DNA from: Balneolaceae bacterium
GTDB lineage: Bacteria; Bacteroidota; Rhodothermia; Balneolales; Balneolaceae
Assembly (NCBI GenBank): GCA_017795005.1
Contig: CP051242.1
Span: 2,194,976-2,258,975 of the forward strand
DNA length: 64,000 nucleotides
Reading direction: 5' to 3'
Shown: positions 26,958 through 35,332 of the stretch, piece after piece
How positions within the stretch are numbered: the first letter of the stretch is position 1
Layout of the letters: each line of letters begins with the position of its first letter
Notes under the pieces: generated by a model
Databases searched by the model: none
Told to the model about the DNA's origin: nothing
What the model saw: only the letters and a program-made list of their open reading frames with translations
Made by a program: the position numbers and the translations under genes

Positions 26958-27845
26958 TTGAACTCCTCCAGAAGCTTTTGTTTGATCGTAAATTCGGCTT
27001 CCAATTCTGGCAAAGCACCCGAAGTTATTGAAAAATACAGGTCCGAAATTGAATCTAAACTTAAGCGTTTCGAGATAGTCTGGGTAACTTCAGAAGACTC
27101 AATAACCGATATCGCAAAGTCTAAAGCTTCTTCTTTTGATGTAGTGGTGGCTTGTGGTGGCGATGGAACAATTAGAAAAGTAGCAATTGGATTAATTGGC
27201 AGCAATGCAATTTTAGGAGTTCTTCCAATAGGAACCGGGAATGATTTTGCGAAAATGCTTCAATTAACCGATTCCTTTTCAGAAAACCTTCATAAACTTG
27301 CTACTTCATCTGTTGAATATCTCGATGTAATCCAATTTAATGACTCCTATTTTATTAATACACTTGGTATTGGATATGATGGAAGAACAAATAAGTATGC
27401 ATCAAGATTAAATTTATTCAAAGGTCCAATTAAATATTTACTTGCGGGTATTCAATCTCTTTTTACTGCAAGCCCTTTTGAGACTTCTCTATATATAGAT
27501 GATAAAAGTTATTCCTACAAAACGTTGATGGTTATTATTGCTAATGGAAAATGGGAGGGAGGTCGATATTTTATTTCTCCTGAATCAAAGAATAACGATG
27601 GTATATTTGAAATACTTGTACTTGAAAATGTTTCAAAAGTAAGATTAGCATTTGAGTTTATACGTTTATCTGCCGGCAAAAAACCTTCAGAAAATATTTT
27701 TAAAGTTTTTAAAACAAATCGAATTAAGTTAAATACCTCAATTCCTGTACATATTCATGCTGATGGAGAAGTAGAATCACATTCTAATACATTTAATATT
27801 AAGCTCTTAGAATATAAGCTGAAGGTTGCTGGAAAATTTCTTTAA
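26958..27845 (+). CDS. Diacylglycerol/lipid kinase (DagK/YegS family)
   Basis: A 295-residue lipid kinase with the diacylglycerol kinase catalytic domain: IVNSASNSGKAPEV, VACGGDGTIRKVA (the GGDGT nucleotide motif), LGVLPIGTGNDFAK and GIGYDGRTN. The C-terminal half is the beta-sandwich domain (FEILVLENVSKVRLA, HADGE). It phosphorylates diacylglycerol or a sphingoid/other lipid at the membrane. The start is TTG at 26958, directly after DUF952. Cotranscription with rimK genes is likely; a functional link is unclear. Confidence 0.88.
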   Translation: MNSSRSFCLIVNSASNSGKAPEVIEKYRSEIESKLKRFEIVWVTSEDSITDIAKSKASSFDVVVACGGDGTIRKVAIGLIGSNAILGVLPIGTGNDFAKMLQLTDSFSENLHKLATSSVEYLDVIQFNDSYFINTLGIGYDGRTNKYASRLNLFKGPIKYLLAGIQSLFTASPFETSLYIDDKSYSYKTLMVIIANGKWEGGRYFISPESKNNDGIFEILVLENVSKVRLAFEFIRLSAGKKPSENIFKVFKTNRIKLNTSIPVHIHADGEVESHSNTFNIKLLEYKLKVAGKFL

Positions 27846-27874
27846 CATTTCTTTATACAAAAAACGCAACAAAT

Positions 27875-27882
27875 TAATCTTG
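27875..27882 (+). promoter_or_regulatory. Possible promoter -7 element before first tonB gene
   Basis: TAATCTTG differs from TAnnTTTG at one position. A TTTA lies 19 nt upstream in the place of the -33 element. The site is about 47 nt before the ATG at 27929 in an otherwise featureless gap. Confidence 0.35.
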
Positions 27883-27928
27883 TTTTCGGATAATGCGCCT
27901 GTTAAAAAAATTCTTAAAGGAGCATAAA

Positions 27929-28588
27929 ATGAGAGAACCAGTTAAAAGAATGAAACGGAATAAAGATCTCAAAAAAAATTACAAACTTCGGTTACAATTA
28001 GGGCTAATCGCAAGTTTGGCAATCTTTCTAGTAGCTTTTAAAATTACTATAGAATCGGAACCACCGCAGGTAATTCCGATTGAAGTTCAGGAAGAAGTTG
28101 TGATGGAAGAAGTTATTCAAACTAAACAAGTAGAAACACCACCACCACCACCAAGACCGCCGGTGCCTGTAGAAGTTCCAAACGACGAGATTATTGAAGA
28201 TGAAATTCTTAATCTTGATGCAGAACTAGACCTAGACGGCCCATTAGATTTGCCACCGCCGCCGCCGCCATCAGATGACGTTGAAGATGAAATCTTCGTA
28301 GTTGTTGAAAATCCACCTGAATTAATCGGAGGAATTGCTGGTGTGCAAAAAAGAATTAAATATCCGGAAATGGCGAGAAAAGCAGGTATTGAAGGACGTG
28401 TAATTATCCAGTTTATCGTTGATAAAGAAGGAAACATAGTGAATCCAAGGGTAGTTAGAGGAATTGGCGGAGGTTGTGATGAAGCAGCTTTAGAAGCCTT
28501 AAAAGGAGCTAAATTCAGACCTGGAAGACAACGTGGAGTACCAGTAAATGTAAGTTATAGTTTACCAATCGCGTTTAGTTTGAATTAA
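27929..28588 (+). CDS. TonB-family energy transducer, copy 1
   Basis: A 219-residue inner-membrane-anchored periplasmic protein that couples proton motive force to outer-membrane receptors. A basic N-terminus precedes one transmembrane helix (LGLIASLAIFLVAF), then a linker with PPPPPRPPVPVEVP and PPPPPPSDD, and a C-terminal TonB domain (YPEMARKAGIEGRVIIQF, GGGCDEAALEALKGAKFRPG). The start at 27929 is chosen because AAAGGAG lies 7 nt upstream; an ATG at 27893 has no such site. No exbB or exbD gene is nearby. It is followed by a strong terminator and then a paralogue. Confidence 0.9.
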   Translation: MREPVKRMKRNKDLKKNYKLRLQLGLIASLAIFLVAFKITIESEPPQVIPIEVQEEVVMEEVIQTKQVETPPPPPRPPVPVEVPNDEIIEDEILNLDAELDLDGPLDLPPPPPPSDDVEDEIFVVVENPPELIGGIAGVQKRIKYPEMARKAGIEGRVIIQFIVDKEGNIVNPRVVRGIGGGCDEAALEALKGAKFRPGRQRGVPVNVSYSLPIAFSLN

Positions 28589-28614
28589 CTATTAAACTTA
28601 TTTTTTAAATTTAT

Positions 28615-28643
28615 AATAGCCTCATTCGAGGCTATTTTTTTTT
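28615..28643 (+). terminator. Rho-independent terminator after tonB copy 1
   Basis: A 9-bp perfect stem AATAGCCTC / GAGGCTATT with a 4 nt ATTC loop is followed by a run of nine T (28635-28643). It lies 26 nt after the stop codon and separates the two tonB paralogues into independent transcription units. Confidence 0.92.
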
Positions 28644-28715
28644 GAAACTGGTTTCATATAACCTTCACAAACTCAACATACATTCTAATTGAACAAAGTT
28701 GATAGGAGGTATGTC

Positions 28716-29390
28716 ATGAAAGTTCCAATTAAACTCAGCCAGTCTACTTTTCATAAAAGCTATCGAATTACAATGGAGCTAGGATTAATATTTTCATTAA
28801 TACTAAGTCTTATTGTTGTAAAAGTTGATATTAATCCGGAAAAAAAGTCTCAGAAAATTGTTTTAGATACACAGGAAGAAATATACATAGAAGAAATAGT
28901 ACAGACTAAACAAGAACTTAAGGCTCCGGCACCACCCAGACCAGTTGTGCCAATTGAAGTACCAAATGACGAAGTTTTAGAGGATGAAATCATTGATATA
29001 GATGCAGAAATAGATTTTGGAGAAGTTTTAGAAGTTCCACCACCACCAAAACCTATAAATAATGACTCAGATACTGAATCTGAAATTTTCGTAGTTGTCG
29101 AGCAACCACCAGTATTAATAGGTGGAATAACAGCAATTCAAAAAATTATAGTTTATCCTGATATAGCTGCTAAAGCAGGAATTGAAGGAAAAGTAATTGT
29201 TCAATTTGTGATAGATAAAGATGGTAATGTAAAAGATCCATTCATTATCAGAGGGATTGGTGGCGGATGTGATGAAGAAGCATTAAGAGCGGTAAAGCAA
29301 GCCAAATTTAAACCAGGTATGCAGCGAGGAAGAGCTGTTTCAGTACGATATACTTTGCCAATAACGTTCAAACTTCAAAATGCTATATGA
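28716..29390 (+). CDS. TonB-family energy transducer, copy 2
   Basis: A 224-residue paralogue of the preceding protein with the same order: short basic N-terminus, transmembrane helix (LGLIFSLILSLIVVKV), EEIVQTKQELKAPAPPRP linker with PPPPKP, and TonB C-terminal domain (YPDIAAKAGIEGKVIVQF, GGGCDEEALRAVKQAKFKPG). ATG 28716 is chosen because AGGAGG is 6 nt upstream; the in-frame TTG at 28689 is upstream of this site. Linker and N-terminus have diverged more than the C-terminal domain, suggesting duplication followed by specialisation for different partners. Confidence 0.9.
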   Translation: MKVPIKLSQSTFHKSYRITMELGLIFSLILSLIVVKVDINPEKKSQKIVLDTQEEIYIEEIVQTKQELKAPAPPRPVVPIEVPNDEVLEDEIIDIDAEIDFGEVLEVPPPPKPINNDSDTESEIFVVVEQPPVLIGGITAIQKIIVYPDIAAKAGIEGKVIVQFVIDKDGNVKDPFIIRGIGGGCDEEALRAVKQAKFKPGMQRGRAVSVRYTLPITFKLQNAI

Positions 29391-29405
29391 TATAGCCAAC
29401 CCAGA

Positions 29406-29765
29406 TCAAGCTTTGACCTTATTCATAGTTTCCTTTAAAAGGTCAAAGCTTATTGGTTTAACCAAATAATCTATATAGTTCGTCTTTTTAGCCCGTTCGC
29501 GGTTATAAGAATCTGAATTACCAGTGATGAAAATAACAGGTACTTGAATGTTTTCTTCACGAAGTTTAAGAATAGCATCAATTCCATCAATATCATCTTC
29601 AAGCATGATGTCCATTAGAATTAAATCAGGAGCAAGTTCAATAACTTTCGTTATTGCTTCACGTCCGGCAACACAAGTACCAACAACATTAGCCCCGAAT
29701 TTGTCAACCATTTTCGATAGGAGAAGAGATAATACTTTATCGTCTTCAACAATTAATACATCCAT
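29406..29765 (-). CDS. Single-domain response regulator (CheY-like)
   Basis: A 119-residue receiver domain with no output domain. Conserved residues are visible: acidic pair in LIVEDDKVL, phosphoacceptor Asp in LILMDIML, Thr in VIFITGNSD and Lys in YLVKPIS. It probably acts in a phosphorelay or binds a partner protein. No histidine kinase is encoded next to it. Its own promoter-like site is at 29791-29798. The last codons overlap a 13-bp inverted repeat. Confidence 0.9.
   Translation of the reverse strand: MDVLIVEDDKVLSLLLSKMVDKFGANVVGTCVAGREAITKVIELAPDLILMDIMLEDDIDGIDAILKLREENIQVPVIFITGNSDSYNRERAKKTNYIDYLVKPISFDLLKETMNKVKA
29408..29451. repeat. 13-bp perfect inverted repeat at the end of the response regulator gene
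   Basis: AAGCTTTGACCTT at 29408-29420 is exactly complementary to AAGGTCAAAGCTT at 29439-29451, with an 18 nt loop. It lies within the 3' coding end of the minus-strand gene, 18 nt from the stop of the convergent tonB copy 2. There is no T-run, but it may act as a bidirectional 3' end structure. Confidence 0.6.
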
Positions 29766-29790
29766 AAAGTAAAAAGCGCTTTAATTTTTT

Positions 29791-29798
29791 CGAAGGTA
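29791..29798 (-). promoter_or_regulatory. Possible promoter -7 element for the response regulator
   Basis: The minus strand reads TACCTTCG, one change from TAnnTTTG; the identical octamer occurs upstream of apt at 46913-46920. It is 26 nt upstream of the start codon at 29765. The rest of the 146 nt gap (29766-29911) is AT-rich with nothing else recognised. Confidence 0.4.
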
Positions 29799-29911
29799 AA
29801 TAAATTATTAATACTAAAGCATTATAATTTAGAATGAATAGAATTCCTATAATTTATATTATGTAAAGCTAAGTATATTAAAACACTCCTACCATCTAAT
29901 ATTAATCCCTT

Positions 29912-30379
29912 TTAAAGATCTGATAACACGTTTTGTATTGCATCAAAGTTTGGTACATCAGAAGAATGTTCCAATACTTCAGCATATTTTACGACTCCTT
30001 CTTTATTAATAATAAAAGCGGATCGTTTTGCAACACCTTTCATTCCAAAGAAATCCTCATACAAAACACCATAACTCTTAGCAGCCTCTTTATTAAAATC
30101 GCTAAGAAGTTGAAAGTTAAGATTCTGAGAATCTTTGAAAGCTTTCTGAACAAAAAAACTATCAATACTCACTCCCAATACTTCCGCATTGAAAGCATCA
30201 TATATTTTTAAGTTATCTCTTGTAGAACAAAGTTCGCTTGTACATACACTAGAAAATGCAAGCGGATAAAAAAGTAATAATACATTCTTCTTCCCTATAT
30301 AGTCAGATAACTGAACAAAATCCCGGTTCGTGTTCTGTAATTTAAAATCTGGGGCTTTATCGTTGACTTTAATAGACAT
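29912..30379 (-). CDS. Peroxiredoxin (AhpC/TSA family, AhpE/Bcp-like)
   Basis: A 155-residue thiol peroxidase that reduces peroxides in the cytosol. The peroxidatic cysteine is in FYPLAFSSVCTSELC, close to the AhpE-type PLAFT.VC motif; a second cysteine four residues later in SELCSTRDN could act as resolving residue. Other features are DFKLQNTN, GVSIDSFF and AKRSAFIINKEG. It ends the der - membrane protein - peroxiredoxin run, starting 1 nt after the preceding gene. Confidence 0.9.
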   Translation of the reverse strand: MSIKVNDKAPDFKLQNTNRDFVQLSDYIGKKNVLLLFYPLAFSSVCTSELCSTRDNLKIYDAFNAEVLGVSIDSFFVQKAFKDSQNLNFQLLSDFNKEAAKSYGVLYEDFFGMKGVAKRSAFIINKEGVVKYAEVLEHSSDVPNFDAIQNVLSDL

Positions 30380-30380
30380 A

Positions 30381-30992
30381 TTATTTTTTTGAATTTATTG
30401 ATTCAGAGATTTTCTTAAATCCAATTGTTGCTACAATAATTCCAAATGAGAAAATAATTCTTCCCAGTTCTTTTCCTGGAAATTTTCCCAGATCGTTCAT
30501 AAACCAAAAAGAAATATATGAGAACAACATTATTAGTGTTGCTGAAACCAAAAAACCTCTTTGTTTATAAAGCAATTGATTTATTGCAATCACTAAGATA
30601 GCTACTAATATCGCTCCACCTTGATAAATTCGCTGTAAAAGCTCTTTTATCACATCTGAATCAATTACTAAAGGATAAAAAAGTATGGTTATGAATGGAA
30701 TAAATGTTAAATATAATGGGAATCGAGCGAAAACAGGTTTAGAATCTCTTATTTCAATAAACAAACCAGATAACATCGTTATTACAGCTATTAAATCTCC
30801 CCATTCCCTTGCTGTGTGTAGAGTATCAGTAAATGAATAGTCTAGTCCAACTCCGGTTAAAAATGCACCTAGGGAAATACTAAACATTAAAACGGATAAT
30901 GAATTATCCTTTCTTGCGATAATAAAAAGATTTATTAATGCAGGAATTCCTACAGAAAGATACAGAATATATGTCCAATTAAGGCTCTCCAT
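30381..30992 (-). CDS. Multi-pass membrane protein of unknown function
   Basis: A 203-residue protein with about six or seven hydrophobic segments (for example YILYLSVGIPALINLFIIA, LSVLMFSISLGAFLTGVGL, AILVAILVIAINQLL, LIMLFSYISFWFMNDLG). No motif or known family is recognised. It lies 14 nt downstream of the der stop codon and 1 nt upstream of the peroxiredoxin gene, so it is almost certainly cotranscribed with both. Confidence 0.65.
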   Translation of the reverse strand: MESLNWTYILYLSVGIPALINLFIIARKDNSLSVLMFSISLGAFLTGVGLDYSFTDTLHTAREWGDLIAVITMLSGLFIEIRDSKPVFARFPLYLTFIPFITILFYPLVIDSDVIKELLQRIYQGGAILVAILVIAINQLLYKQRGFLVSATLIMLFSYISFWFMNDLGKFPGKELGRIIFSFGIIVATIGFKKISESINSKK

Positions 30993-31006
30993 TATATTAT
31001 GGACTT

Positions 31007-32214
31007 CTATTTTTGCCTAAATACCATAGTTATTGGTACTCCCGTAAACTGATATTTATCTCTGATCTTATTTTCAATATAACGTCGATAATTAGGAGGC
31101 ATATCCTGAGGATTATTCATAAAAAACTTGAATACTGGAGGGTCATTTTTAACCTGGGTTATATATTGGATCTTCAATTGCTTCCCTCTTTTCATTGGTA
31201 ATGGCCGGTCTCGTAGAATCTCTTCCAGGAAATTATTTAACTCTGAAGTACTTATTTGTTTTGAGCGCTCTTCAATTACTTGATCAGAAAGCTCAATTAC
31301 TTTATGTATTCTTTTTTTGTTTACTGCAGATATCGTCAGAATTGGCACGTAACTAAGTTGAGGTACACTTTCTTTAATATAATCTTCGAATTCCTTAACC
31401 GTATTAGTGTCTTTATCTTCAATGAGGTCCCATTTATTTAGTACTATAATTAGGCCTTTATTAAACTTTTCTGCCTCTCTAAGAACTCTTTTATCCTGAT
31501 CTTCAAATCCTCTAACGGCGTCTAAAATTAAAATTGCTACATCACATTCCCGAATTGCCCGTTCAGTTCTAACAGTACTATAGAACTCAATGTTTTCTTT
31601 AACTTTAACACGCTTCCTAAGACCAGCTGTATCGACCAGATAACAAGACTACTTTTACCAACATTTGGTCGACCAACAAAAGCTAATTTTGGAGCTGAGT
31701 CTTCAGGTTCAGGAGCTGATTCCGGGAGTAGCTCAACTACCCTATCCAATAATTCTCCTGTTCCGGAACCACTTATTGCAGATATTGGAAATACTTCTTC
31801 AAAACCCAGTTCATAAAATTCTGAAGAGTTAAACCTGCGCTCATCATTATCCGCTTTATTTGATACAATAAGAACAGGTTTGTCTTGTTGGCGAAGTAAA
31901 TTTGATACCGACTTATCCAAGGTATTTAACCCAGTATCCGAATCAACCACAAAAAGAATGACATCCGATTCCTCTAAAGCAATATGAACCTGTTCGCGAA
32001 TACCAACTACCATAACATCCATGTCATCCGGTAAATACCCTCCTGTATCGATTACCGTAAAATCCCTTCCATTCCAGTAAGATTCACCATAGTGCCGATC
32101 TCTGGTAACTCCATATTCGTCATGAACAATAGCTTTTCTCTCTCCAATTAATCGGTTAAAAATAGTCGACTTTCCAACATTTGGCCGACCAACAATAGAA
32201 ACAACAGGAAGCAT
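31007..32214 (-). pseudogene. der: der (engA) ribosome-assembly GTPase, interrupted by an internal deletion
   Basis: Der is a double-GTPase needed for 50S ribosome biogenesis. The first domain is intact: GRPNVGKST, VTRDRHYG, DTGGYLPDD and NKADNDE. The second starts normally with FVGRPNVGKSSLV, but at about 31640-31645 the sequence jumps to YLVDTAGLRKR in another frame. Family members have about 33 residues between these points, including the switch I region. The missing length must be 1 modulo 3, so near 95-105 nt. As written, translation runs into unrelated residues and stops at 31537. Downstream of the junction the frame is open and normal (RTERAIRECDVAILILD, LNKWDLIE, ISAVNKK, KH-like end ITMVFRQK). 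TTA at the junction could be microhomology. Assembly error and true deletion are both possible. Confidence 0.85.
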
Positions 32215-32283
32215 TTTATAAATTGAATTAGTAGTTTAATCAAGAATTAAAGTTAAGGAAATTTTATCACTTTAAAGCCGCTC

Positions 32284-32523
32284 ATGCTTAAAAGCTTTTA
32301 CGAACATATTGGTTTCTTTGGATCTCTTTTTCTCTCATTATTCCTTTTCATTTTTTTCATTTTTTGGATCGCTGGAGTTGCAGGAATTACATTGCCAGTT
32401 GATGGAGGAAAAGCAAAATATAATAAGTGGCAGGTTTTACTTGCAGTACTTATTCCAATTTACCCTGTTATTTGGATTATAAGTGATATTATTGTGCAAC
32501 ATAGGTTTATGAAGAAGAACTAA
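32284..32523 (+). CDS. Small two-helix membrane protein, unknown
   Basis: A 79-residue protein with two transmembrane helices (FFGSLFLSLFLFIFFIFWIA and WQVLLAVLIPIYPVIWIIS) joined by a short loop with VDGGKAKYNK, and a basic tail. No family is recognised. It is divergent from der and its stop overlaps the end of the helicase gene by 4 nt. The even hydrophobic architecture supports a real gene, with moderate confidence. Confidence 0.5.
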   Translation: MLKSFYEHIGFFGSLFLSLFLFIFFIFWIAGVAGITLPVDGGKAKYNKWQVLLAVLIPIYPVIWIISDIIVQHRFMKKN

Positions 32524-34538
32524 TTATTTAATAAATTATTTTTTCCTTCTTCTAACTCTTCCTGACCTTCCTCCATAAGCTGCCATACTTCAAGTGAATT
32601 GTCTTCAAGTTGATCTAAAAATCTTGAAGGTTTTGTGAAATAATCACCATATGCCGATTGAGCTAAAGCAGGATATGAATAATAAAGCATTTTTTTAGCA
32701 CGAGTTGTGGCCACATATAAAAGTCTAAGTTCTTCATCCAGTTGCGCATCATCTTCAATGGAATATGCAGATGGCAGAATACCATCTAGGCATTGAATAA
32801 TAAAAACATGTTCCCATTCTAATCCTTTTGCTGAATGAATGGTACTCAAAACCAATGGAGGCTCATCCTTTTGTTTTTGTTCAGTATCTACTGCTGATGC
32901 TGTTATTGGATCTAAAGCGAGTTCCTCAAGCATTTTTTCGAGTGATACAAACCCTAAGGAAATATTTATAAAAGCCTCCAGATCTTTTAGCCTTTTAGGG
33001 TAATCATCATATCTTTTTTCACAGAAATCACGGTAATATTCAACAATTAGCTCTACTGTTTCTGACACAGTATGCTCTGAGTCTTTGATATTAACCAGCA
33101 GTTTACTCAGGCTTTTTATTTGTTTCAGATATGATTTACTGACAGATTCAGACATATCTAATTGATATGGATTACTTGATAAGCGAATCCATTGAAATAA
33201 ATCCTGGGCTGATTTAGGACCAATTCCATCAATTAGCATAAGTACCCGATTCCAGGCTATTGTATCCATTGGATTTACCATGACTCTTATATGAGCCAGA
33301 ACATCCTTAATATGAGCTGCTTCAGTGAACTTTTGTCCACCATACTTCACAAAAGGAATATTTTTTCGATTTAACTCAACTTCAAGATCAAAAGAGTCTC
33401 TCCCATTTCTGAATAGAACAGACATATCGTTTAATTCTATACCTTGCTCTCTTAGTTGAATAACAGCTTGAGATATAAAACGGCTTTGATCGTGCTCAGA
33501 GGGTGCTTTTACTAAGGCTGGCCTGTCTCCTTCACTATTTTTAGAATACAGATGCTTATCAAATTTATAGGTAGCCTGACTCAATAAATTGTTAGCTGTA
33601 GTTAATATCTCAGGTGTAGATCTGTAGTTTTCCTCAAGCTTGATTATCTTAGTCCCTGCAAAAAGGTTTGGGAACTCCATAATATTTTGATGATCAGCTC
33701 CCCTGAACGAATATATGCTTTGTGCATCATCCCCCACTCCCATTACATTTCCATGTACACTCGAGAATAAGACAGTAAGTTTGGCTTGTAATTTATTAGC
33801 ATCCTGGTATTCATCAACCATTACAAACCTATGATTACCAGCTACTTTAATTCTTATATCTTCATGCTGTTCAAGTAGTTCAGTAGTTTTTATGAGCAAA
33901 TCATCGAAGTCCATTACAAAGTTTCTCTCTTTATATTGTTCGTACCCTTCTGAGACTTTCTCAATCTTACTTTCCAGATTTATAAACTGAGGATAAGAAT
34001 CCATCAGAACTACCCTCAAATCAAGATGCTTATTCTTACAAGTACTAATAATGGAGTACAATGTATTTTTATTGGGAAATCTTTCTTTTTTCTTATTCAG
34101 GTTTAACTGAGTTCGTACAAACTGGATAATTTCCAGGGCATCAGCAGTATCAATTATGGTAAAATTATTTGGGTAACCAATAAACTCGACATAACGATGA
34201 AGAATTTGGCTACAATAAAAGTGAAAGGTCCCTCCTTTCACTCTCTTACAACGCTCATCAAGTATAGAGCTGGCACGCTGAATCATTTCATTTGCCGCTC
34301 TCCTGGTAAAGGTAAGTAACAATATTTCGGATGGATCTATCCCACTTTCAACAAGTCTAGCAACCCGATGAATTAACGTTCGTGTTTTCCCTGTTCCTGC
34401 ACCCGCAACAACTAAAGCCGGACCTTTATCATGAAAAACAGCTTCCAGTTGCTGCTTATTAAGTAAATCTGAATATGGTATCGAATAATCTTCGGGACGA
34501 AGTCTGGGTTCTTCCCTTTTTAAAACAAATTTTTTCAT
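32520..34538 (-). CDS. UvrD/PcrA/Rep-family ATP-dependent DNA helicase
   Basis: A 672-residue superfamily 1A helicase working in DNA repair or replication restart. Motifs in order: Q-motif LNKQQLEAV, Walker A GAGTGKTRT, Ia LTFTRRAA, II VDEYQDAN, III GVGDDAQSIYSFRGAD, IV LEENYRS, V TIHSAKGLEWEHVFI and VI VATTRAKK. The length suits UvrD/PcrA/Rep, but the C-terminus is short and acidic rather than the typical RNAP-interaction tail, so the exact subgroup is not assigned. It is a single-gene unit divergent from tdk. Confidence 0.92.
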   Translation of the reverse strand: MKKFVLKREEPRLRPEDYSIPYSDLLNKQQLEAVFHDKGPALVVAGAGTGKTRTLIHRVARLVESGIDPSEILLLTFTRRAANEMIQRASSILDERCKRVKGGTFHFYCSQILHRYVEFIGYPNNFTIIDTADALEIIQFVRTQLNLNKKKERFPNKNTLYSIISTCKNKHLDLRVVLMDSYPQFINLESKIEKVSEGYEQYKERNFVMDFDDLLIKTTELLEQHEDIRIKVAGNHRFVMVDEYQDANKLQAKLTVLFSSVHGNVMGVGDDAQSIYSFRGADHQNIMEFPNLFAGTKIIKLEENYRSTPEILTTANNLLSQATYKFDKHLYSKNSEGDRPALVKAPSEHDQSRFISQAVIQLREQGIELNDMSVLFRNGRDSFDLEVELNRKNIPFVKYGGQKFTEAAHIKDVLAHIRVMVNPMDTIAWNRVLMLIDGIGPKSAQDLFQWIRLSSNPYQLDMSESVSKSYLKQIKSLSKLLVNIKDSEHTVSETVELIVEYYRDFCEKRYDDYPKRLKDLEAFINISLGFVSLEKMLEELALDPITASAVDTEQKQKDEPPLVLSTIHSAKGLEWEHVFIIQCLDGILPSAYSIEDDAQLDEELRLLYVATTRAKKMLYYSYPALAQSAYGDYFTKPSRFLDQLEDNSLEVWQLMEEGQEELEEGKNNLLNN

Positions 34539-34644
34539 CGTCAGAAAGTACTAAAATCTCTGTGTATGTAAAAATTATGTGCGGTCAAATGTTTTCTTTA
34601 ATTCTTTCTTTCCATTTCATGTTTACCCCAATATATTCCATGCT

Positions 34645-34652
34645 TAAATTTG
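34645..34652 (+). promoter_or_regulatory. Promoter -7 element before thymidine kinase
   Basis: TAAATTTG is an exact TAnnTTTG match, 23 nt before the ATG at 34676, with GTTTA about 19 nt upstream in the -33 position. It would drive the tdk-nucleoside transporter pair. Confidence 0.5.
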
Positions 34653-34675
34653 GCTCAATTTTAGACTATTAATTA

Positions 34676-35332
34676 ATGATCAACGAACCTTCGTTAGCAC
34701 CTAAAGATTTTGGATGGATTGAAGTAATTTGTGGCGGTATGTTCAGTGGAAAAACTGAAGAACTTATACGAAGAGCCCGAAGAGCCCATATTGCAGGGCA
34801 AGATGTTGTAGTTGTAAAACCTGCAATAGACAAACGCTACAGCGATACCGAAGTTGTTTCCCACAATGAAACCGCTTTACCCAGTATACTTGTTGATACC
34901 GCGGATCAAATCATATTACTCACAGGTAATGCAAGAGTTGTTTGTATTGATGAAGCCCAGTTTTTCGATGATAGAATTATTGAGGTAGCAAATACACTTG
35001 CCAATGATAAGAAGAGAGTCATAATTGCTGGTTTGGATATGGATTTCAATGGTAAACCATTTGGACCTATGCCCTATTTATTAGCTATTGCTGAATTTGT
35101 TACAAAATTACATGCAATCTGCTCTGAAAGCGGGGCCTTGGCAAATTTCTCTCAGCGAGTAGTGAATAATCAAAACACGGTTTTGGTTGGGGAATATGAT
35201 GCTTATGAACCACGAGCTCGTCACTGCTTTAGACCAAGCGTAGATATTAGACGGGGAAAACCAATTCGACCATTTAAATCTCCTGAACAAACGCCTCAAA
35301 AAGAAGAAACTACTAATCAACAGCAAAACTAA
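34676..35332 (+). CDS. tdk: Thymidine kinase
   Basis: Phosphorylates thymidine to dTMP in nucleoside salvage. It has 218 residues: P-loop ICGGMFSGKTEELIRRARRA, Walker B VCIDEAQFFD, and a C-terminal lasso region with VLVGEYDAYEPRARHC. The zinc-ribbon cysteines of type II kinases are reduced: the usual CxxC is ICSES and the second pair has one Cys (RARHC), so zinc binding is probably lost. Its last base is the first base of the nucleoside transporter start codon, fitting a salvage operon. Confidence 0.93.
   Translation: MINEPSLAPKDFGWIEVICGGMFSGKTEELIRRARRAHIAGQDVVVVKPAIDKRYSDTEVVSHNETALPSILVDTADQIILLTGNARVVCIDEAQFFDDRIIEVANTLANDKKRVIIAGLDMDFNGKPFGPMPYLLAIAEFVTKLHAICSESGALANFSQRVVNNQNTVLVGEYDAYEPRARHCFRPSVDIRRGKPIRPFKSPEQTPQKEETTNQQQN

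Noticed and set aside
28137-28270. Repeats of CCA/CCG as a microsatellite
   Set aside because: They encode the TonB proline-rich linker, which explains them.
28117-28437. Minus-strand frame rich in Gly/Ser opposite tonB copy 1
   Set aside because: It is a shadow of the proline-rich linker and Asp/Glu codons on the plus strand; TonB is clear.
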